The notes: generated from the letters alone by a model not told the origin. A stretch of 64,000 bases of DNA from Gillisia mitskevichiae (GCF_003634585.1 NZ_RBLG01000001.1:310001-374000); one strand, 5' to 3'; numbered from the stretch's first letter, positions 1 through 9,660 are shown. Numbers and translations are program-made.

Positions 1-890
1 AGAAATCTATTGGAAACAACATTCAATTCAACAATAAATCCTTTAAAGTTATTGGGTTGGAAGAAGCGGTAAGCTTAAAACCAGATCTTGCACTCTTTTC
101 AGCAGGGGGAGATACCTCTTTAGAATGGGCTCCAAAATTTGCTGAAGTTGGAACAAAAGTGGTGGATAATTCTTCCGCTTGGAGAATGGATCCTTCAAAA
201 AAATTGGTGATCCCGGAGATCAATGCTTCAGAACTTACATCTGAAGATCTCATTATTGCAAATCCAAATTGCTCTACAATACAAATGTTGATGGCCTTAA
301 AGCCACTTCATGATACTTATAAAATAAAGCGAGTTGTTGTTTCCACCTACCAATCTATAACGGGAACCGGTGTAAAAGCAGTGCAACAGCTGGAAAATGA
401 ATATAATAATGAACAGGGGGAAATGGCTTATCCTTACCCAATTCATAAAAATGCGATTCCTCATTGTGATGTTTTTACAGATAATGGCTACACAAAGGAA
501 GAGATGAAACTTTCTAATGAAACCAAAAAGATCTTAGGAGACGATTCTGTTCAAGTTTCTGCTACGGCAATAAGGATTCCGGTTGTGGGAGGCCATAGCG
601 AATCTGTAAATATTGAATTCGAAAAAGACTTCGAAGAAAATGATGTAAGAAAATTATTAAGTGAGTTCCCCGGAATTACGGTACAAGATAACACTTCAGT
701 AAACACCTATCCAATGCCTATTTATGCTGAAGGGAAAGATGATGTTTTTGTTGGTAGAATTAGAAGAGATTATTCTCAGCCAAAAACACTAAATATGTGG
801 ATCGTTGCAGATAACTTAAGGAAAGGTGCAGCGACCAACGCAATACAAATAGCAGAATATATGCTTAAGAACGGTCTGCTACCGGCCTAA
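1..890 (+). CDS. asd: aspartate-semialdehyde dehydrogenase (5' end outside window)
   Basis: This enzyme reduces L-aspartyl-4-phosphate to L-aspartate-4-semialdehyde with NADPH, the step leading to diaminopimelate/lysine, threonine and methionine. The frame is open from base 3 to the TAA at 888-890, giving 295 residues; the family has about 330, so the start and the Rossmann glycine motif lie before the window. Visible are the SAGG and WAPKFAE segments, NSSAWRMD, the catalytic cysteine in NPNCSTIQM, and the conserved [11 protein letters not shown] stretch that carries the active-site histidine. A TTG at 57 could be mistaken for a start, but it lies inside conserved sequence and clear family residues precede it. 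The next gene follows after about 80 bases and looks separately promoted. Identification is secure. Confidence 0.95.
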   Translation, partial: KSIGNNIQFNNKSFKVIGLEEAVSLKPDLALFSAGGDTSLEWAPKFAEVGTKVVDNSSAWRMDPSKKLVIPEINASELTSEDLIIANPNCSTIQMLMALKPLHDTYKIKRVVVSTYQSITGTGVKAVQQLENEYNNEQGEMAYPYPIHKNAIPHCDVFTDNGYTKEEMKLSNETKKILGDDSVQVSATAIRIPVVGGHSESVNIEFEKDFEENDVRKLLSEFPGITVQDNTSVNTYPMPIYAEGKDDVFVGRIRRDYSQPKTLNMWIVADNLRKGAATNAIQIAEYMLKNGLLPA

Positions 891-902
891 TTTTTCTTTA
901 AA

Positions 903-936
903 TTGCTTATTAAATGTAACTTACAGGGCATATTTG
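903..936 (+). promoter_or_regulatory. candidate flavobacterial promoter for the S9 peptidase
   Basis: TTG at 903-905 is followed after 23 bases by CATATTTG at 929-936, one base off the Bacteroidota -7 consensus TAnnTTTG. It ends 33 bases before the chosen ATG at 970. The match is imperfect, so this is suggestive only. Confidence 0.3.
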
Positions 937-969
937 TTACCTATATTATATAAATCATCTAAAGTTACT

Positions 970-3129
970 ATGAGAAAACTATTAATCGGAATTATTGCAG
1001 TGGGAAGTCTTTTTTCCTGTAAAGAAGATTCCAAACCAGAACAAGCAGAAGCATTGAAATATCCAGAAACTAAAAAAGTAGATACCATTACTAATTATTT
1101 TGGTACAGAAGTTAAAGATCCTTATCGTTGGTTAGAAGATGACAGAAGTAAAGAAACCGAGGACTGGGTAAAGGCAGAGAATGAGGTTACTTACGATTAT
1201 CTGGCAAAGATCCCTTATAGAAAGGAATTGAATGAACGTTTAACAGAACTTTGGAATTACGAGAAATTAGGAGCACCATTTACCGAGGGCGATTACGACT
1301 ATTTCTATAAAAATGATGGATTACAAGATCAATACGTTATCTATCGTAAAAAAGGGGACTCTGGAGAAGCAGAATTATTTTTAGATCCGAATAAATTCAG
1401 CAAAGATGGAACCACCTCTCTTGGCGGATTAAGTTTTTCTGAAGATGGGAAAATGGCTGCTTACAGTATTTCTGAAGGAGGGAGTGACTGGAGAAAAGTG
1501 ATCCTTATGGATACTGAAGCTAAAAAAGTAATAGAAGATACACTAATAGATGTAAAATTTAGTGGGGTTTCATGGAAAGGAAATGAAGGTTTCTATTATT
1601 CTAGTTACGAAAAGCCTAAGGGCAGTGAGCTTTCAGCAAAAACAGATCAACATAGACTTTTTTACCATAAACTAGGAACCAAACAAAGCGAGGATAAACT
1701 TGTTTTTGGTGGAACCGCAGCTCAAAAGCACAGATATGTTGGGGGTTACGTAACAGAGGATAATCACTATCTATTTATTTCTGCAAGAAATTCAACTTCC
1801 GGTGGAAAGTTATTTATGATGGATCTCACCAAAGCAAATCCAGAGTTGGTAACCTTGATAGGCAATGAGGATACAGACAGTTATGTGATAGAAAATGACG
1901 GCAGCAAGCTATTTATAGTAACCAATCTTGATGCACCGAATCAAAAAATTGTTACTGTAGATGCAGCAAACCCAAGTTCAGAAAATTGGAAAGATTTTAT
2001 TCCTGAAACAAAGAACGTATTAACTCCTTCTACAGGTGGAGGCTATTTCTTCACCGAGTACATGGTAGATGCGGTTTCTAAAGTAAAGCAATACGATTAC
2101 AACGGAAAATTAGTGAGAGAAGTAGAATTGCCTGGAGTAGGATCTGTTGGTGGTTTCAGCACTAAGAAAGAGAAGGATTATTTATATTATTCTTTTACCA
2201 ACTATGTAACTCCTGGCAGTATTTATAAATATGATATCAAGGCGGGTACATCAGAATTATATAATAAACCAACTATAGATTTTAATCCGGAGGATTACGA
2301 AAGCAAGCAAGTTTTCTTTACTTCTAAGGATGGAACAAAGGTTCCTATGATAATCACCCATAAAAAAGGGATTAAGCTTAACGGAAAGAACCCTACTATC
2401 CTTTATGGATATGGAGGCTTTAATATTAGTTTAACTCCTTCTTTTAGCATCGCAAATGCGGTTTGGATGGAACAAGGCGGTATTTATGCAGTTCCAAATT
2501 TACGAGGCGGTGGAGAATATGGAAAAGAATGGCATGATGCAGGGATCAAACTTAAAAAACAAAATGTTTTTGACGACTTTATTGCTGCTGCAGAATACCT
2601 AATCAAAGAGAAATATACTTCCAGTGACTACTTAGCAATTCTCGGCGGATCGAATGGAGGTTTATTGGTGGGTGCAACTATGACGCAGCGTCCGGAATTA
2701 ATGAAAGTTGCATTGCCTGCAGTTGGAGTGATGGATATGTTGCGTTACCACACTTTTACTGCCGGTGCAGGATGGGCTTATGATTATGGTACTTCTGAAG
2801 ATGATAAAGAAATGTTTGAATACCTATATGGATATTCCCCTGTACAAAACGTAAAAAAGGGAGTAAAATATCCTGCGACCCTTGTTACTACAGGAGATCA
2901 CGATGATCGTGTAGTACCTGCACATTCTTTTAAATTTGCAGCAGAATTACAAGAAAAACAAGCCGGAAATAATCCTGTTCTAATTAGAATCGAAACAAAA
3001 GCAGGTCATGGCGCAGGGAAACCAACTGCAATGATCATAGATGAATATGCCGACATCTTTTCTTTTACCCTTTATAATATGGGGTTTGATGTATTGCCTG
3101 AAAAGGTGAGTGACAAAGTGAAAGGATAG
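970..3129 (+). CDS. prolyl oligopeptidase family serine peptidase (S9A), lipoprotein
   Basis: A 719-residue peptidase that probably cleaves proline-containing peptides in the periplasm or at the outer membrane. The ATG at 970 is chosen because it starts a lipoprotein signal ([17 protein letters not shown], lipobox LFSC); a TTG 36 bases upstream would add an unlikely extension. The N-terminal third to half is the seven-bladed propeller, with the family N-motif [11 protein letters not shown] near residues 50-60. The alpha/beta hydrolase domain carries the catalytic serine in GGSNGG (about S561), the aspartate in DHDDRV (about 645) and the histidine in AGHG (about 680), so the triad is complete. 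Length matches the family. It appears to be a single-gene transcript closed by the terminator at 3151-3190. Confidence 0.93.
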   Translation: MRKLLIGIIAVGSLFSCKEDSKPEQAEALKYPETKKVDTITNYFGTEVKDPYRWLEDDRSKETEDWVKAENEVTYDYLAKIPYRKELNERLTELWNYEKLGAPFTEGDYDYFYKNDGLQDQYVIYRKKGDSGEAELFLDPNKFSKDGTTSLGGLSFSEDGKMAAYSISEGGSDWRKVILMDTEAKKVIEDTLIDVKFSGVSWKGNEGFYYSSYEKPKGSELSAKTDQHRLFYHKLGTKQSEDKLVFGGTAAQKHRYVGGYVTEDNHYLFISARNSTSGGKLFMMDLTKANPELVTLIGNEDTDSYVIENDGSKLFIVTNLDAPNQKIVTVDAANPSSENWKDFIPETKNVLTPSTGGGYFFTEYMVDAVSKVKQYDYNGKLVREVELPGVGSVGGFSTKKEKDYLYYSFTNYVTPGSIYKYDIKAGTSELYNKPTIDFNPEDYESKQVFFTSKDGTKVPMIITHKKGIKLNGKNPTILYGYGGFNISLTPSFSIANAVWMEQGGIYAVPNLRGGGEYGKEWHDAGIKLKKQNVFDDFIAAAEYLIKEKYTSSDYLAILGGSNGGLLVGATMTQRPELMKVALPAVGVMDMLRYHTFTAGAGWAYDYGTSEDDKEMFEYLYGYSPVQNVKKGVKYPATLVTTGDHDDRVVPAHSFKFAAELQEKQAGNNPVLIRIETKAGHGAGKPTAMIIDEYADIFSFTLYNMGFDVLPEKVSDKVKG

Positions 3130-3150
3130 TCAATCAAAATTTATAATTTT

Positions 3151-3190
3151 AACAAGGTCGGAGATGTAAACTATTTCCGACCTTGTTATT
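3151..3190 (+). terminator. intrinsic terminator after the S9 peptidase
   Basis: Perfect 12-bp inverted repeat, AACAAGGTCGGA (3151-3162) and TCCGACCTTGTT (3176-3187), with a 13-base loop and a short T/A-rich 3' flank. It lies 21 bases after the peptidase stop and just before the ABC ATPase start at 3213. The T-run is weak. Confidence 0.65.
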
Positions 3191-3212
3191 TATAAGAACC
3201 CATGTGTAAAGT

Positions 3213-4184
3213 ATGCTGAAATTAAAAAATGTCTCTTTTGGTTATAATGACAAACCAGTTTTAAAGAAAATAAACCTGAACATTGCTGTAGGAGATCATG
3301 TTTCCCTGATTGGGGAAAGCGGTTGCGGAAAAAGCACTTTGCTTCAGCTGATCTACGGACTACATCATACAGACGGTTTTGTTTCATGGAACGGAATAGA
3401 ACTGGGTGGTCCAAATCATAATCTGGTACCCGGAGAAGACTTTATAAAATATTTAGCTCAAGATTTCGATTTGATGCCACCACTTACTGTGTCAGAAAAT
3501 GTTGGAAAACACCTAAGTAATGCTTATCCCAGGAAGAAAAAGAAGCGCATAATGGAACTTCTGGAAGTTGTGGAGATGACAGAGCTTGCCGATGCTAAAG
3601 CGGGAGATCTAAGCGGTGGGCAACAGCAAAGAGTGGCTTTGGCCAGAGCTTTAGCCAATACGCCAGAATTATTATTGCTGGACGAACCTTTTAGCCATAT
3701 AGATCATTTTAGAAAAAATAATCTTCGCCGTAAACTATTTGCTTATTTAAAAGAAAATAAGATCACCTGCATAATTGCCACCCATGACAGCACCGATGCA
3801 CTATCTTTTGCAGATAAAACCATTGTACTAAAAAATGGGAAGATTTACGCAAATGATGCTCCTCAGGAAATATATAATAATCCGCCTAACAAATATATAG
3901 CTTCTCTGTTTGGAGATATAAACGAGGTAATGTTAAAGTCTATTACCCCAAATGAGACAAGTCTAAAAATGATCTTATTATATCCTCATGAGATCCGTTT
4001 AGATAAAAATTCAGGTATAAAGGTGGTGGTTTTAGCATCTTATTTTAAAGGAAGTAATTTCCTTATAAAAGCTTCCCTAAAAAATAAGATCATCTATTTT
4101 GAAAATTCTAAAGCACTTATGATTGGAGAGAGCGTATTTATTACAGTAGATAAGAACCTCATTAAATCTAGAACTAGAAACTAA
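3213..4184 (+). CDS. ABC transporter ATP-binding protein, PotA/FbpC-like
   Basis: A 323-residue ABC ATPase. Walker A is GESGCGKST (residues 34-42), the Q-loop follows in YLAQDFDLMPPLTV, the signature is LSGGQQQR, Walker B is LLLLDEP and the H-loop is IATHDS. About 85 residues follow the nucleotide-binding domain and resemble the beta-rich TOBE-type regulatory domain of PotA/FbpC/MalK-like importers, hence a guess at iron or polyamine import. No permease or binding-protein gene is adjacent, so the partner and substrate are unknown. Its TAA (4182-4184) interlocks with the stop codon of the convergent GreA-like gene. The fold is certain; the transported substrate is not. Confidence 0.85.
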   Translation: MLKLKNVSFGYNDKPVLKKINLNIAVGDHVSLIGESGCGKSTLLQLIYGLHHTDGFVSWNGIELGGPNHNLVPGEDFIKYLAQDFDLMPPLTVSENVGKHLSNAYPRKKKKRIMELLEVVEMTELADAKAGDLSGGQQQRVALARALANTPELLLLDEPFSHIDHFRKNNLRRKLFAYLKENKITCIIATHDSTDALSFADKTIVLKNGKIYANDAPQEIYNNPPNKYIASLFGDINEVMLKSITPNETSLKMILLYPHEIRLDKNSGIKVVVLASYFKGSNFLIKASLKNKIIYFENSKALMIGESVFITVDKNLIKSRTRN

Positions 4185-4624
4185 CTTATAGAAACAATAG
4201 CTCCGGATACAGCATTAAAAGTAAAAGTATCACCTACAGATTTACCTATTAAAGCCTGTGCAATAGGAGAAGCTGCGCCAATAACATATACTTTCTTGTC
4301 GCCAAGGCTTACCTCCCCGATCGGGATGCAAATAAAATAAGTTGCATTGGTTGCTTCTACTAAACTTCCCATTCTTACAATATCTCTACTTGCATTGCGC
4401 TTTGCCATTTCTAAAGTGACCTGTAATTTTTGAAACTGCTGTAATTGAGAGGAAAGCTTATGTATTTCAATATTTATCATCTCTCTACTAGTTTCGTATT
4501 TGTCGCCAGCGCTGCTTTTAGATTCATTAGTTAAGGCAGCCTCCAGATCTAAAATAGAATGAGAGATCCTGGCTATTTTTTCTTCCAAATAGCTTTCGCA
4601 GGTTTTATAAAGTTCCTCTTTCAT
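4181..4624 (-). CDS. GreA/GreB-family transcription elongation factor-like protein
   Basis: A 147-residue protein starting at the ATG complementary to 4622-4624. An in-frame start nine codons upstream would overlap mtgA, whereas this one leaves one base between the genes. The N-terminal half is a helical coiled coil (CESYLEEKIARISHSILDLE, then ESKSSAGDKYETSREM, which resembles the Gre coiled-coil tip). The C-terminal half, from about GSLVEATNATYFICIP, resembles the FKBP-like domain and ends in GKSVGDTFTFNAVSGAIVSIS. Gre factors help stalled RNA polymerase resume, but whether this divergent short form binds polymerase is untested. It is the last gene of the leftward FAD oxidoreductase-mtgA group. 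Confidence 0.7.
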   Translation of the reverse strand: MKEELYKTCESYLEEKIARISHSILDLEAALTNESKSSAGDKYETSREMINIEIHKLSSQLQQFQKLQVTLEMAKRNASRDIVRMGSLVEATNATYFICIPIGEVSLGDKKVYVIGAASPIAQALIGKSVGDTFTFNAVSGAIVSIS

Positions 4625-4625
4625 C

Positions 4626-5297
4626 TTAATTTTTGATGCTGAAAGGTCCATAATTCTGCATTTGCCTTACTATCCAGCTTTTTCTTTGAGCGATATAACT
4701 ACTTGCGGGGTTTGCCCTGTAAACTCTTGGGTTTGGAAGTATTGCTGCAATTGCAGCAGCTTCATATGCAGTTAATTTAGAGGCTGATTTTTTGAACCAA
4801 TGTTGGGAGGCGGCTTCTGCTCCATAAACTCCTTGTCCCATTTCTATACTATTTAAATACACCTCCATTATGCGTTGCTTGCTCCACATAGTTTCTATTA
4901 ATAAAGTGAAATAAGCTTCCATCCCTTTTCTAAACCAATTTCTCTGAGGCCACAAAAACACGTTTTTTGCAGTTTGCTGAGAGATCGTACTCGCTCCCCG
5001 AACACGTTTTCCTTTATTATTATTTTCAATTGCCTTTTCTATTGCTTTCATGTCGAATCCAGAATGATTCAAAAAGTTCTGATCTTCGCTAGAAAGAACT
5101 GCCAGTGGTAAATATCCCGAGATCTCATTATAGGAAACCCAATCGTGCTTAATGGGTTCTTCTGGATTTTCAAAATATCTAATCACCATTAAAGGAGTTG
5201 CAGGAACTGGTACCCATTTATAAAGCAACACTATAAAAATGCTAAAGGCAATTAGACCGAGGATTAGCTTAAAGATGAACCTGAAAAATTTCTTCAT
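4626..5297 (-). CDS. mtgA: monofunctional peptidoglycan glycosyltransferase
   Basis: Polymerises lipid II into glycan strands at the inner membrane without crosslinking them. The 223-residue protein starts at MKKFFRFIF (ATG at 5295-5297); a TTG six codons upstream is less likely. One membrane anchor (about residues 5-28) is followed by the GT51 domain: EDQNFLNHSGFD carries the catalytic glutamate, then RGASTISQQTAKN, the WSKQRIMEVYLN segment and GQGVYGAEAA. No transpeptidase domain follows, so this is MtgA rather than a class A PBP. It sits 23 bases downstream of the FAD oxidoreductase and one base upstream of the GreA-like gene. Confidence 0.93.
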   Translation of the reverse strand: MKKFFRFIFKLILGLIAFSIFIVLLYKWVPVPATPLMVIRYFENPEEPIKHDWVSYNEISGYLPLAVLSSEDQNFLNHSGFDMKAIEKAIENNNKGKRVRGASTISQQTAKNVFLWPQRNWFRKGMEAYFTLLIETMWSKQRIMEVYLNSIEMGQGVYGAEAASQHWFKKSASKLTAYEAAAIAAILPNPRVYRANPASSYIAQRKSWIVRQMQNYGPFSIKN

Positions 5298-5320
5298 ATT
5301 ATATATTATTATCAACTCCC

Positions 5321-6439
5321 TTAGTGAGGGATTAAATCTGCTAATTCTTTTCCAACCAAACTACCAATAGCAACGCCCATTCCGCCCAGTCTAACTCCGC
5401 AAAAAGTGTTGCTGGAAAGTCGCTTTACAATGGGTTTTTTTTGTACTCCTACCCCCATAATTCCACTCCATCGCCTATCGATCTCAAAATCTATATTTGG
5501 TAAAATGGTCTCTCTTAAAAGTTCTTCCAATTTATTTTGAATAAGCTCAGTTTCCCCTAGGTTGGTAGTTTCTTCGGTTTTTATATCCAGATTTCTTCCA
5601 CCACCCAACAAGATACGTTTATCTATATTTCTGAAGTAATAAAAGCCTTTATCTAAATGAAATGTACCTTGAATCTGAAGGTTTTCTATTGGTTTCGTTA
5701 TTAAAACCTGCGCTCTAGCTGGTTTTACAGAATCCATTCCTAATTGAGCTGCAAATCCGTTGGTTGCTATGAAAAGCTTTTTTGTGGAAAATTCAAATTG
5801 ATCTGTTTTTATTTTTACTCCTGAATTTACTTCAGAAAATTCTTGTACTGTTATATTATTTAGGATCTTGATTCCTGCTGATAGCGCTTTTTGAAGCAAG
5901 GCCTCCATCATTCTGCCAGTATTAATCTGACCTTCAAATTTATTGAAGATCAGCGTTTCTTCAATTTTCTTGAAATTGAATTTATCTGGCACTGAACTAA
6001 ATACGTTTTCTTTAAAAACTGGAAATAGCAGTTTATTTACATACTCCATTTTAGATTCACAGTCCTCCAATAACGCTTTATCTTGTGGAGTAAAAAGTTC
6101 ATAACCACCCCACAATTTAAAATCTATAGCTTCATTTCCTAAAGTTGTGCGTAATAAAGCCAAACCATCTACACGTTTTTGAACTAATTGCACAACTTCT
6201 TCTTCTGAGTGGGAATTAAGATCGTCCAAGATTTCTGAAAGACTACCAAAACACGCAAATCCTGCATTTTTTGTACTCGCACCATTGGGCAAGAACCCAC
6301 GTTCCAGAATTAAAATATTTGCCTTCGGGAATTTCTCTCTCAATCTAAGAGCTGTATTAAGACCAACAATTCCGCTACCAACAATAGTATGATCTACATT
6401 AGAAAGCCAGGACTGATGTTCCCAGTAGGATAAGTTCAT
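5321..6439 (-). CDS. FAD-dependent oxidoreductase, DAO/glycine-oxidase-like
   Basis: A 372-residue flavoprotein of the D-amino-acid oxidase (DAO) family. The dinucleotide-binding motif VGSGIVGLNTALRL (about residues 20-33), the acidic end of strand 2 in LILERG, the ASTKNAGFACFG segment and the C-terminal GVRLGGMGVAIGSLVGKELA, which closes the FAD site, are all visible. The family oxidises secondary or primary amines of small amino acids; the substrate cannot be read from the sequence. It is the first gene of a leftward group with mtgA and the GreA-like gene, although no functional link is evident. The upstream side (6440-6730) holds two repeats and the accC terminator. Confidence 0.82.
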   Translation of the reverse strand: MNLSYWEHQSWLSNVDHTIVGSGIVGLNTALRLREKFPKANILILERGFLPNGASTKNAGFACFGSLSEILDDLNSHSEEEVVQLVQKRVDGLALLRTTLGNEAIDFKLWGGYELFTPQDKALLEDCESKMEYVNKLLFPVFKENVFSSVPDKFNFKKIEETLIFNKFEGQINTGRMMEALLQKALSAGIKILNNITVQEFSEVNSGVKIKTDQFEFSTKKLFIATNGFAAQLGMDSVKPARAQVLITKPIENLQIQGTFHLDKGFYYFRNIDKRILLGGGRNLDIKTEETTNLGETELIQNKLEELLRETILPNIDFEIDRRWSGIMGVGVQKKPIVKRLSSNTFCGVRLGGMGVAIGSLVGKELADLIPH

Positions 6440-6520
6440 GCGATGAATTTAGGGGTGAAATTACGTAAAGTTTTGGAAAATTTTTAATGGCAAAACATGA
6501 TAGACGTTTTTTCTTATTGG

Positions 6521-6585
6521 ATGTAATCCTGAGCTTGTCTAAGGATCTCTAGTTAAATCACATTTCGACAGGCTCAATGTGACAA
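6521..6585. repeat. intergenic imperfect inverted repeat (CTGAGCTTGTC type)
   Basis: Arms GTAATCCTGAGCTTGTCT (6523-6540) and CGACAGGCTCAATGTGAC (6566-6583) form an imperfect inverted repeat around an AT-rich centre. The core CTGAGCTTGTCnAAGG resembles a short repeat that I recall as very common between genes in Flavobacteria. No coding sequence overlaps it. Together with the following repeat it fills most of the 291-base gap between accC and the FAD oxidoreductase. Confidence 0.55.
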
Positions 6586-6601
6586 CGTATTATAAATACA
6601 A

Positions 6602-6690
6602 TCGGGTTAGGGATAGCAGCGGTTAGCTCTCTAGGCACTTTTATGGCTAGAGACTAAAAGCAAATAGCCCGACCGCTTTTTTAGGAGCGG
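6602..6690. repeat. structured intergenic repeat (GATAGCAGCGG...TAGCCCGACC type)
   Basis: An outer stem pairs TCGGGTTA (6602-6609) with TAGCCCGA (6665-6672). A long inner hairpin pairs about 6623-6637 with TGGCTAGAGACTAA (6644-6657). AGCGG (6618-6622) can pair with CCGCT (6673-6677), which can alternatively pair with AGCGG at 6686-6690. The GGGATAGCAGCGG and TAGCCCGACC ends resemble a dispersed element that I recall from many Flavobacteriaceae intergenic regions. The competing stems suggest an RNA-level structure; the function is unknown. Confidence 0.55.
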
Positions 6691-6698
6691 GAACCCCA

Positions 6699-6725
6699 TA
6701 AAAAAAGCCTCGAAATTCGAGGCTT
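6699..6725 (-). terminator. intrinsic terminator of the fabH-accB-accC operon
   Basis: AAGCCTCGAA (6705-6714) and TTCGAGGCTT (6716-6725) are exact complements. Read leftward, the hairpin runs into a T-tract formed by the A-run just before 6707. It lies five bases after the accC stop. Confidence 0.85.
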
Positions 6726-6730
6726 ATAAG

Positions 6731-8083
6731 TTATTCTTCTTTAATGGCATCCATTTTCCAGTCCTCCATAAATTTGGTAGTATAGTTACCATCTATATAA
6801 TCTGGATGGTCCATTAACTGCCTATGGAATGGGATGGTTGTTTTTACACCTTCTATTACAAACTCATCCAAAGCACGTTTCATTTTACTGATAGCTTCTT
6901 CTCTGGTTTGAGCAGTAGTGATCAATTTAGCGATCATGGAATCGTAATTGGGAGGAATAGAATATCCACTATAAACGTGAGTATCTATTCTCACTCCATG
7001 ACCTCCAGGAGCGTGTAAATTGGTGATCTTCCCTGGAGAAGGTCTAAAGTCGTTATAAGGATCTTCTGCGTTGATTCTACATTCTATAGAGTGTAATTTC
7101 GGGAAATAATTTTTTCCAGAAAGCGGAATTCCAGCCGCAACCAAGATTTGTTCGCGAATAAGATCGTAATCTATTACTTGTTCTGTTATTGGGTGTTCTA
7201 CTTGGATACGAGTATTCATCTCCATAAAGTAGAAATTTCTATGCTTATCTACCAAAAACTCGACGGTTCCTGCTCCTTCATATTTAATGAACTCTGCCGC
7301 TTTAACAGCTGCATCTCCCATTTGCTTTCTCAACTTATCTGTCATGAAAGGCGAAGGTGTTTCTTCTGTAAGTTTTTGATGTCTTCTTTGGATCGAGCAA
7401 TCTCTTTCTGAAAGATGACAAGCTTTTCCTGTACTATCTCCAACAACTTGGATCTCGATATGGCGTGGCTCTAAGATGAGTTTTTCCATATACATCCCGT
7501 CATTACCAAAGGCTGCGGCAGATTCTTGACGAGCAGAGTCCCACGCGGTTTGCAGGTTCTCTTCTTTCATTACAGCACGCATTCCTTTTCCACCACCACC
7601 GGCAGTAGCTTTAAGCATTACTGGAAAGCCCATTCCTTTAGCAGTCTTCAAACAATCTGCATAATCTTTAAGCAAACCTTCAGATCCCGGGATACAAGGA
7701 ACTCCGGCAGCCATCATAGTAGCTCTGGCCGAGGCTTTATCTCCCATTTGATCTATCATTTCTGGACTTGCACCAATAAATTTGATGTTGTGCTCCTGGC
7801 AGATCTTAGAGAATTTAGAATTCTCCGCAAGGAATCCGTATCCTGGATGTATAGCATCTGCATTGGTAATCTCTGCAGCGGCAATGATATTTGATATTTT
7901 TAAATAAGAAAGGTTACTTGGTGGGGGTCCAATACAAACCGCTTCATCTGCAAATCTTACGTGAAGACTTTCAGCATCGGCAGTAGAATATACCGCTACG
8001 GTTTTTATGCCCATTTCCCTACAGGTACGGATAATTCGCAGTGCGATCTCTCCCCTGTTGGCAATTAATATTTTTTTAAACAT
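6731..8083 (-). CDS. accC: acetyl-CoA carboxylase, biotin carboxylase subunit
   Basis: Carboxylates the biotin of AccB with bicarbonate and ATP, the first half-reaction of malonyl-CoA formation for fatty acid synthesis. The 450-residue length is normal. Seen in order: [17 protein letters not shown] at the N-terminus, [10 protein letters not shown], the ATP-grasp glycine loop [12 protein letters not shown] (about 160), [26 protein letters not shown], and [14 protein letters not shown] with the catalytic Glu/Asn/Arg set. The C-terminal biotin carboxylase domain has INAEDP. It is the last gene of the cluster, 54 bases after accB, with a strong terminator beyond. The carboxyltransferase subunits AccA/AccD are not in the window. 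Confidence 0.97.
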   Translation of the reverse strand: MFKKILIANRGEIALRIIRTCREMGIKTVAVYSTADAESLHVRFADEAVCIGPPPSNLSYLKISNIIAAAEITNADAIHPGYGFLAENSKFSKICQEHNIKFIGASPEMIDQMGDKASARATMMAAGVPCIPGSEGLLKDYADCLKTAKGMGFPVMLKATAGGGGKGMRAVMKEENLQTAWDSARQESAAAFGNDGMYMEKLILEPRHIEIQVVGDSTGKACHLSERDCSIQRRHQKLTEETPSPFMTDKLRKQMGDAAVKAAEFIKYEGAGTVEFLVDKHRNFYFMEMNTRIQVEHPITEQVIDYDLIREQILVAAGIPLSGKNYFPKLHSIECRINAEDPYNDFRPSPGKITNLHAPGGHGVRIDTHVYSGYSIPPNYDSMIAKLITTAQTREEAISKMKRALDEFVIEGVKTTIPFHRQLMDHPDYIDGNYTTKFMEDWKMDAIKEE

Positions 8084-8137
8084 ACCTTATATATTTTTTA
8101 CTGAGATAGTAAAATTAAATCTAATGAAAAGGTCAAT

Positions 8138-8638
8138 TTATGACGGATCTACCAAAAATAATGGTTGATCAAACTCTACAGGGGAAGAATCGTCTACTAA
8201 TACTTTTACTATTTTTCCTGAAACTTCACTTTCAATTTCGTTGAAAAGTTTCATAGCTTCTATAACACAAAGAACATCTCCCGTTTTAATAGTATCTCCA
8301 ACTTCAACAAAAACATCTTTGTCTGGAGAAGGCTTACGATAAAAAGTTCCAATAATTGGAGACTTTACCGTGATATATTTTGAAGATTCGTCTGAAGCAG
8401 CATCCTGAGATTCACCAGTAGCGGCTTTAGGAGCTTCTTGTCCTACAGCTGGAAGTTGTTGCTGTGGCATGGCTTGTTGCATTTGCCCTTGCATTGGCAT
8501 TTGTTGAAAATAAGTTGGCTCCTTATCTTCAGATCCTGTTTTGATGGTGATCTTAATATCATCCATTTCAAGTTTTACCTCACTAGCACCAGACTTTGCT
8601 ACAAACTTGATTAAATTTTGAATTTCTTTTATATCCAT
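8138..8638 (-). CDS. accB: acetyl-CoA carboxylase biotin carboxyl carrier protein
   Basis: Carries the biotin that AccC carboxylates and presents it to the carboxyltransferase. The protein has 166 residues: an N-terminal helix (MDIKEIQNLIKFVAKSGASE), a flexible Gln/Pro/Met-rich linker (about residues 40-75, QQMPMQGQMQQAMPQQQ), then the biotinyl domain from about residue 85 with the acceptor lysine in EAMKLFNE near residue 131. It lies 26 bases downstream of fabH and upstream of accC, the usual accBC order. Confidence 0.96.
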   Translation of the reverse strand: MDIKEIQNLIKFVAKSGASEVKLEMDDIKITIKTGSEDKEPTYFQQMPMQGQMQQAMPQQQLPAVGQEAPKAATGESQDAASDESSKYITVKSPIIGTFYRKPSPDKDVFVEVGDTIKTGDVLCVIEAMKLFNEIESEVSGKIVKVLVDDSSPVEFDQPLFLVDPS

Positions 8639-8664
8639 AATAAGAATATTAGGGTGTTGATTTG

Positions 8665-9660
8665 TTAAGAATTATACGCCCATTTAAGATAGATAGATCC
8701 CCATGTGAATCCTCCCCCAAATGTGGCAAATATTAAATTATCTCCTTTTTTAAATTGTTTCTCGAAATCGCTCAATAATAATGGCAAAGTTGCCGAGGTT
8801 GTATTTCCGTATCTCTCGATATTCATCAATACTTTCTCCTCTTCAAGATTCATTCTACTTGCGGTTGCACCAACTATGCGCTTGTTTGCTTGGTGTGCAA
8901 TTAACCAGTTAACGTCATCATTAGTAAGATTATTCTTCTTCATGATCTGTTCACTTACATCGGCCATATTGGAAACTGCATATTTAAACACTGTTTTTCC
9001 ATCTTGCTGTACAAAGTGTCTTTTACTCGCTACCGTTTCTTCTGAAGGTGGCATCAAGGATCCACCTGCTTCGATCTTTAAAGAATGTCTTCCAATCCCG
9101 TCACTGCGTAAAATTTCATCTTGAAATCCTAGACCTTCTGTATTTGGTTCAAAGAGAACAGCTCCAGCTCCATCTCCAAAGATGATACATGTAGTTCTAT
9201 CTGTATAATCTATTATGGAAGACATTTTATCTGCTCCAATCAATAAGATCTTTTTATATCTCCCAGATTCTATATAAGCACTTGCTGTGGACATTCCGTA
9301 TAGAAACCCAGAACAAGCAGCTTGCAAATCATAAGCAAAAGCATTTACTGCTCCTATTTGTGTCGCCACATAAACAGCAGTGGCTGCTACAGGCATATCT
9401 GGAGAAACAGTTGCTAGAATAACTAGATCTATTTCCTCCGGATTAATATTTGCTTTGTCTATAAGGTCTTGGGCGGCATTTATAGCCATAAAAGAAGTTC
9501 CCAAAGTAGGGTCTTTAAGGATGCGGCGCTCTTTAATTCCTGTGCGTGAAAAAATCCATTCATCATTGGTGTCCACCATTTTCTCCAATTCTTTATTGGA
9601 CAAAACATCGTTAGGGACATAGGCACCTACAGCGGTAATTGCTGCTGTGATTTTATTCAT
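8665..9660 (-). CDS. fabH: beta-ketoacyl-ACP synthase III
   Basis: Starts fatty acid synthesis by condensing acetyl- or branched-chain acyl-CoA with malonyl-ACP. The 331-residue protein has the N-terminal signature DTNDEWIFSRTGIKERR, the catalytic cysteine in QAACSGFLYG (about C116), the histidine in IAHQANKRI (about 255-260) and the asparagine in GNTTSATLPL, so the Cys-His-Asn set is complete. The C-terminal GGGFTWGS is typical. Order pdxA-yceD-rpmF-fabH-accB-accC joins lipid synthesis to the ribosomal protein L32 cluster. A terminator-like hairpin upstream (9785-9809) suggests fabH depends partly on read-through or its own promoter. Confidence 0.96.
   Translation of the reverse strand: MNKITAAITAVGAYVPNDVLSNKELEKMVDTNDEWIFSRTGIKERRILKDPTLGTSFMAINAAQDLIDKANINPEEIDLVILATVSPDMPVAATAVYVATQIGAVNAFAYDLQAACSGFLYGMSTASAYIESGRYKKILLIGADKMSSIIDYTDRTTCIIFGDGAGAVLFEPNTEGLGFQDEILRSDGIGRHSLKIEAGGSLMPPSEETVASKRHFVQQDGKTVFKYAVSNMADVSEQIMKKNNLTNDDVNWLIAHQANKRIVGATASRMNLEEEKVLMNIERYGNTTSATLPLLLSDFEKQFKKGDNLIFATFGGGFTWGSIYLKWAYNS

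Noticed and set aside
934-969. TTG start giving a 731-residue S9 peptidase
   Set aside because: It would put twelve residues before a textbook lipoprotein signal; the ATG at 970 fits better.
7526-7894. 122-codon open frame on the plus strand inside accC
   Set aside because: Antisense shadow of a highly conserved gene; the translated sequence has no recognisable domain.
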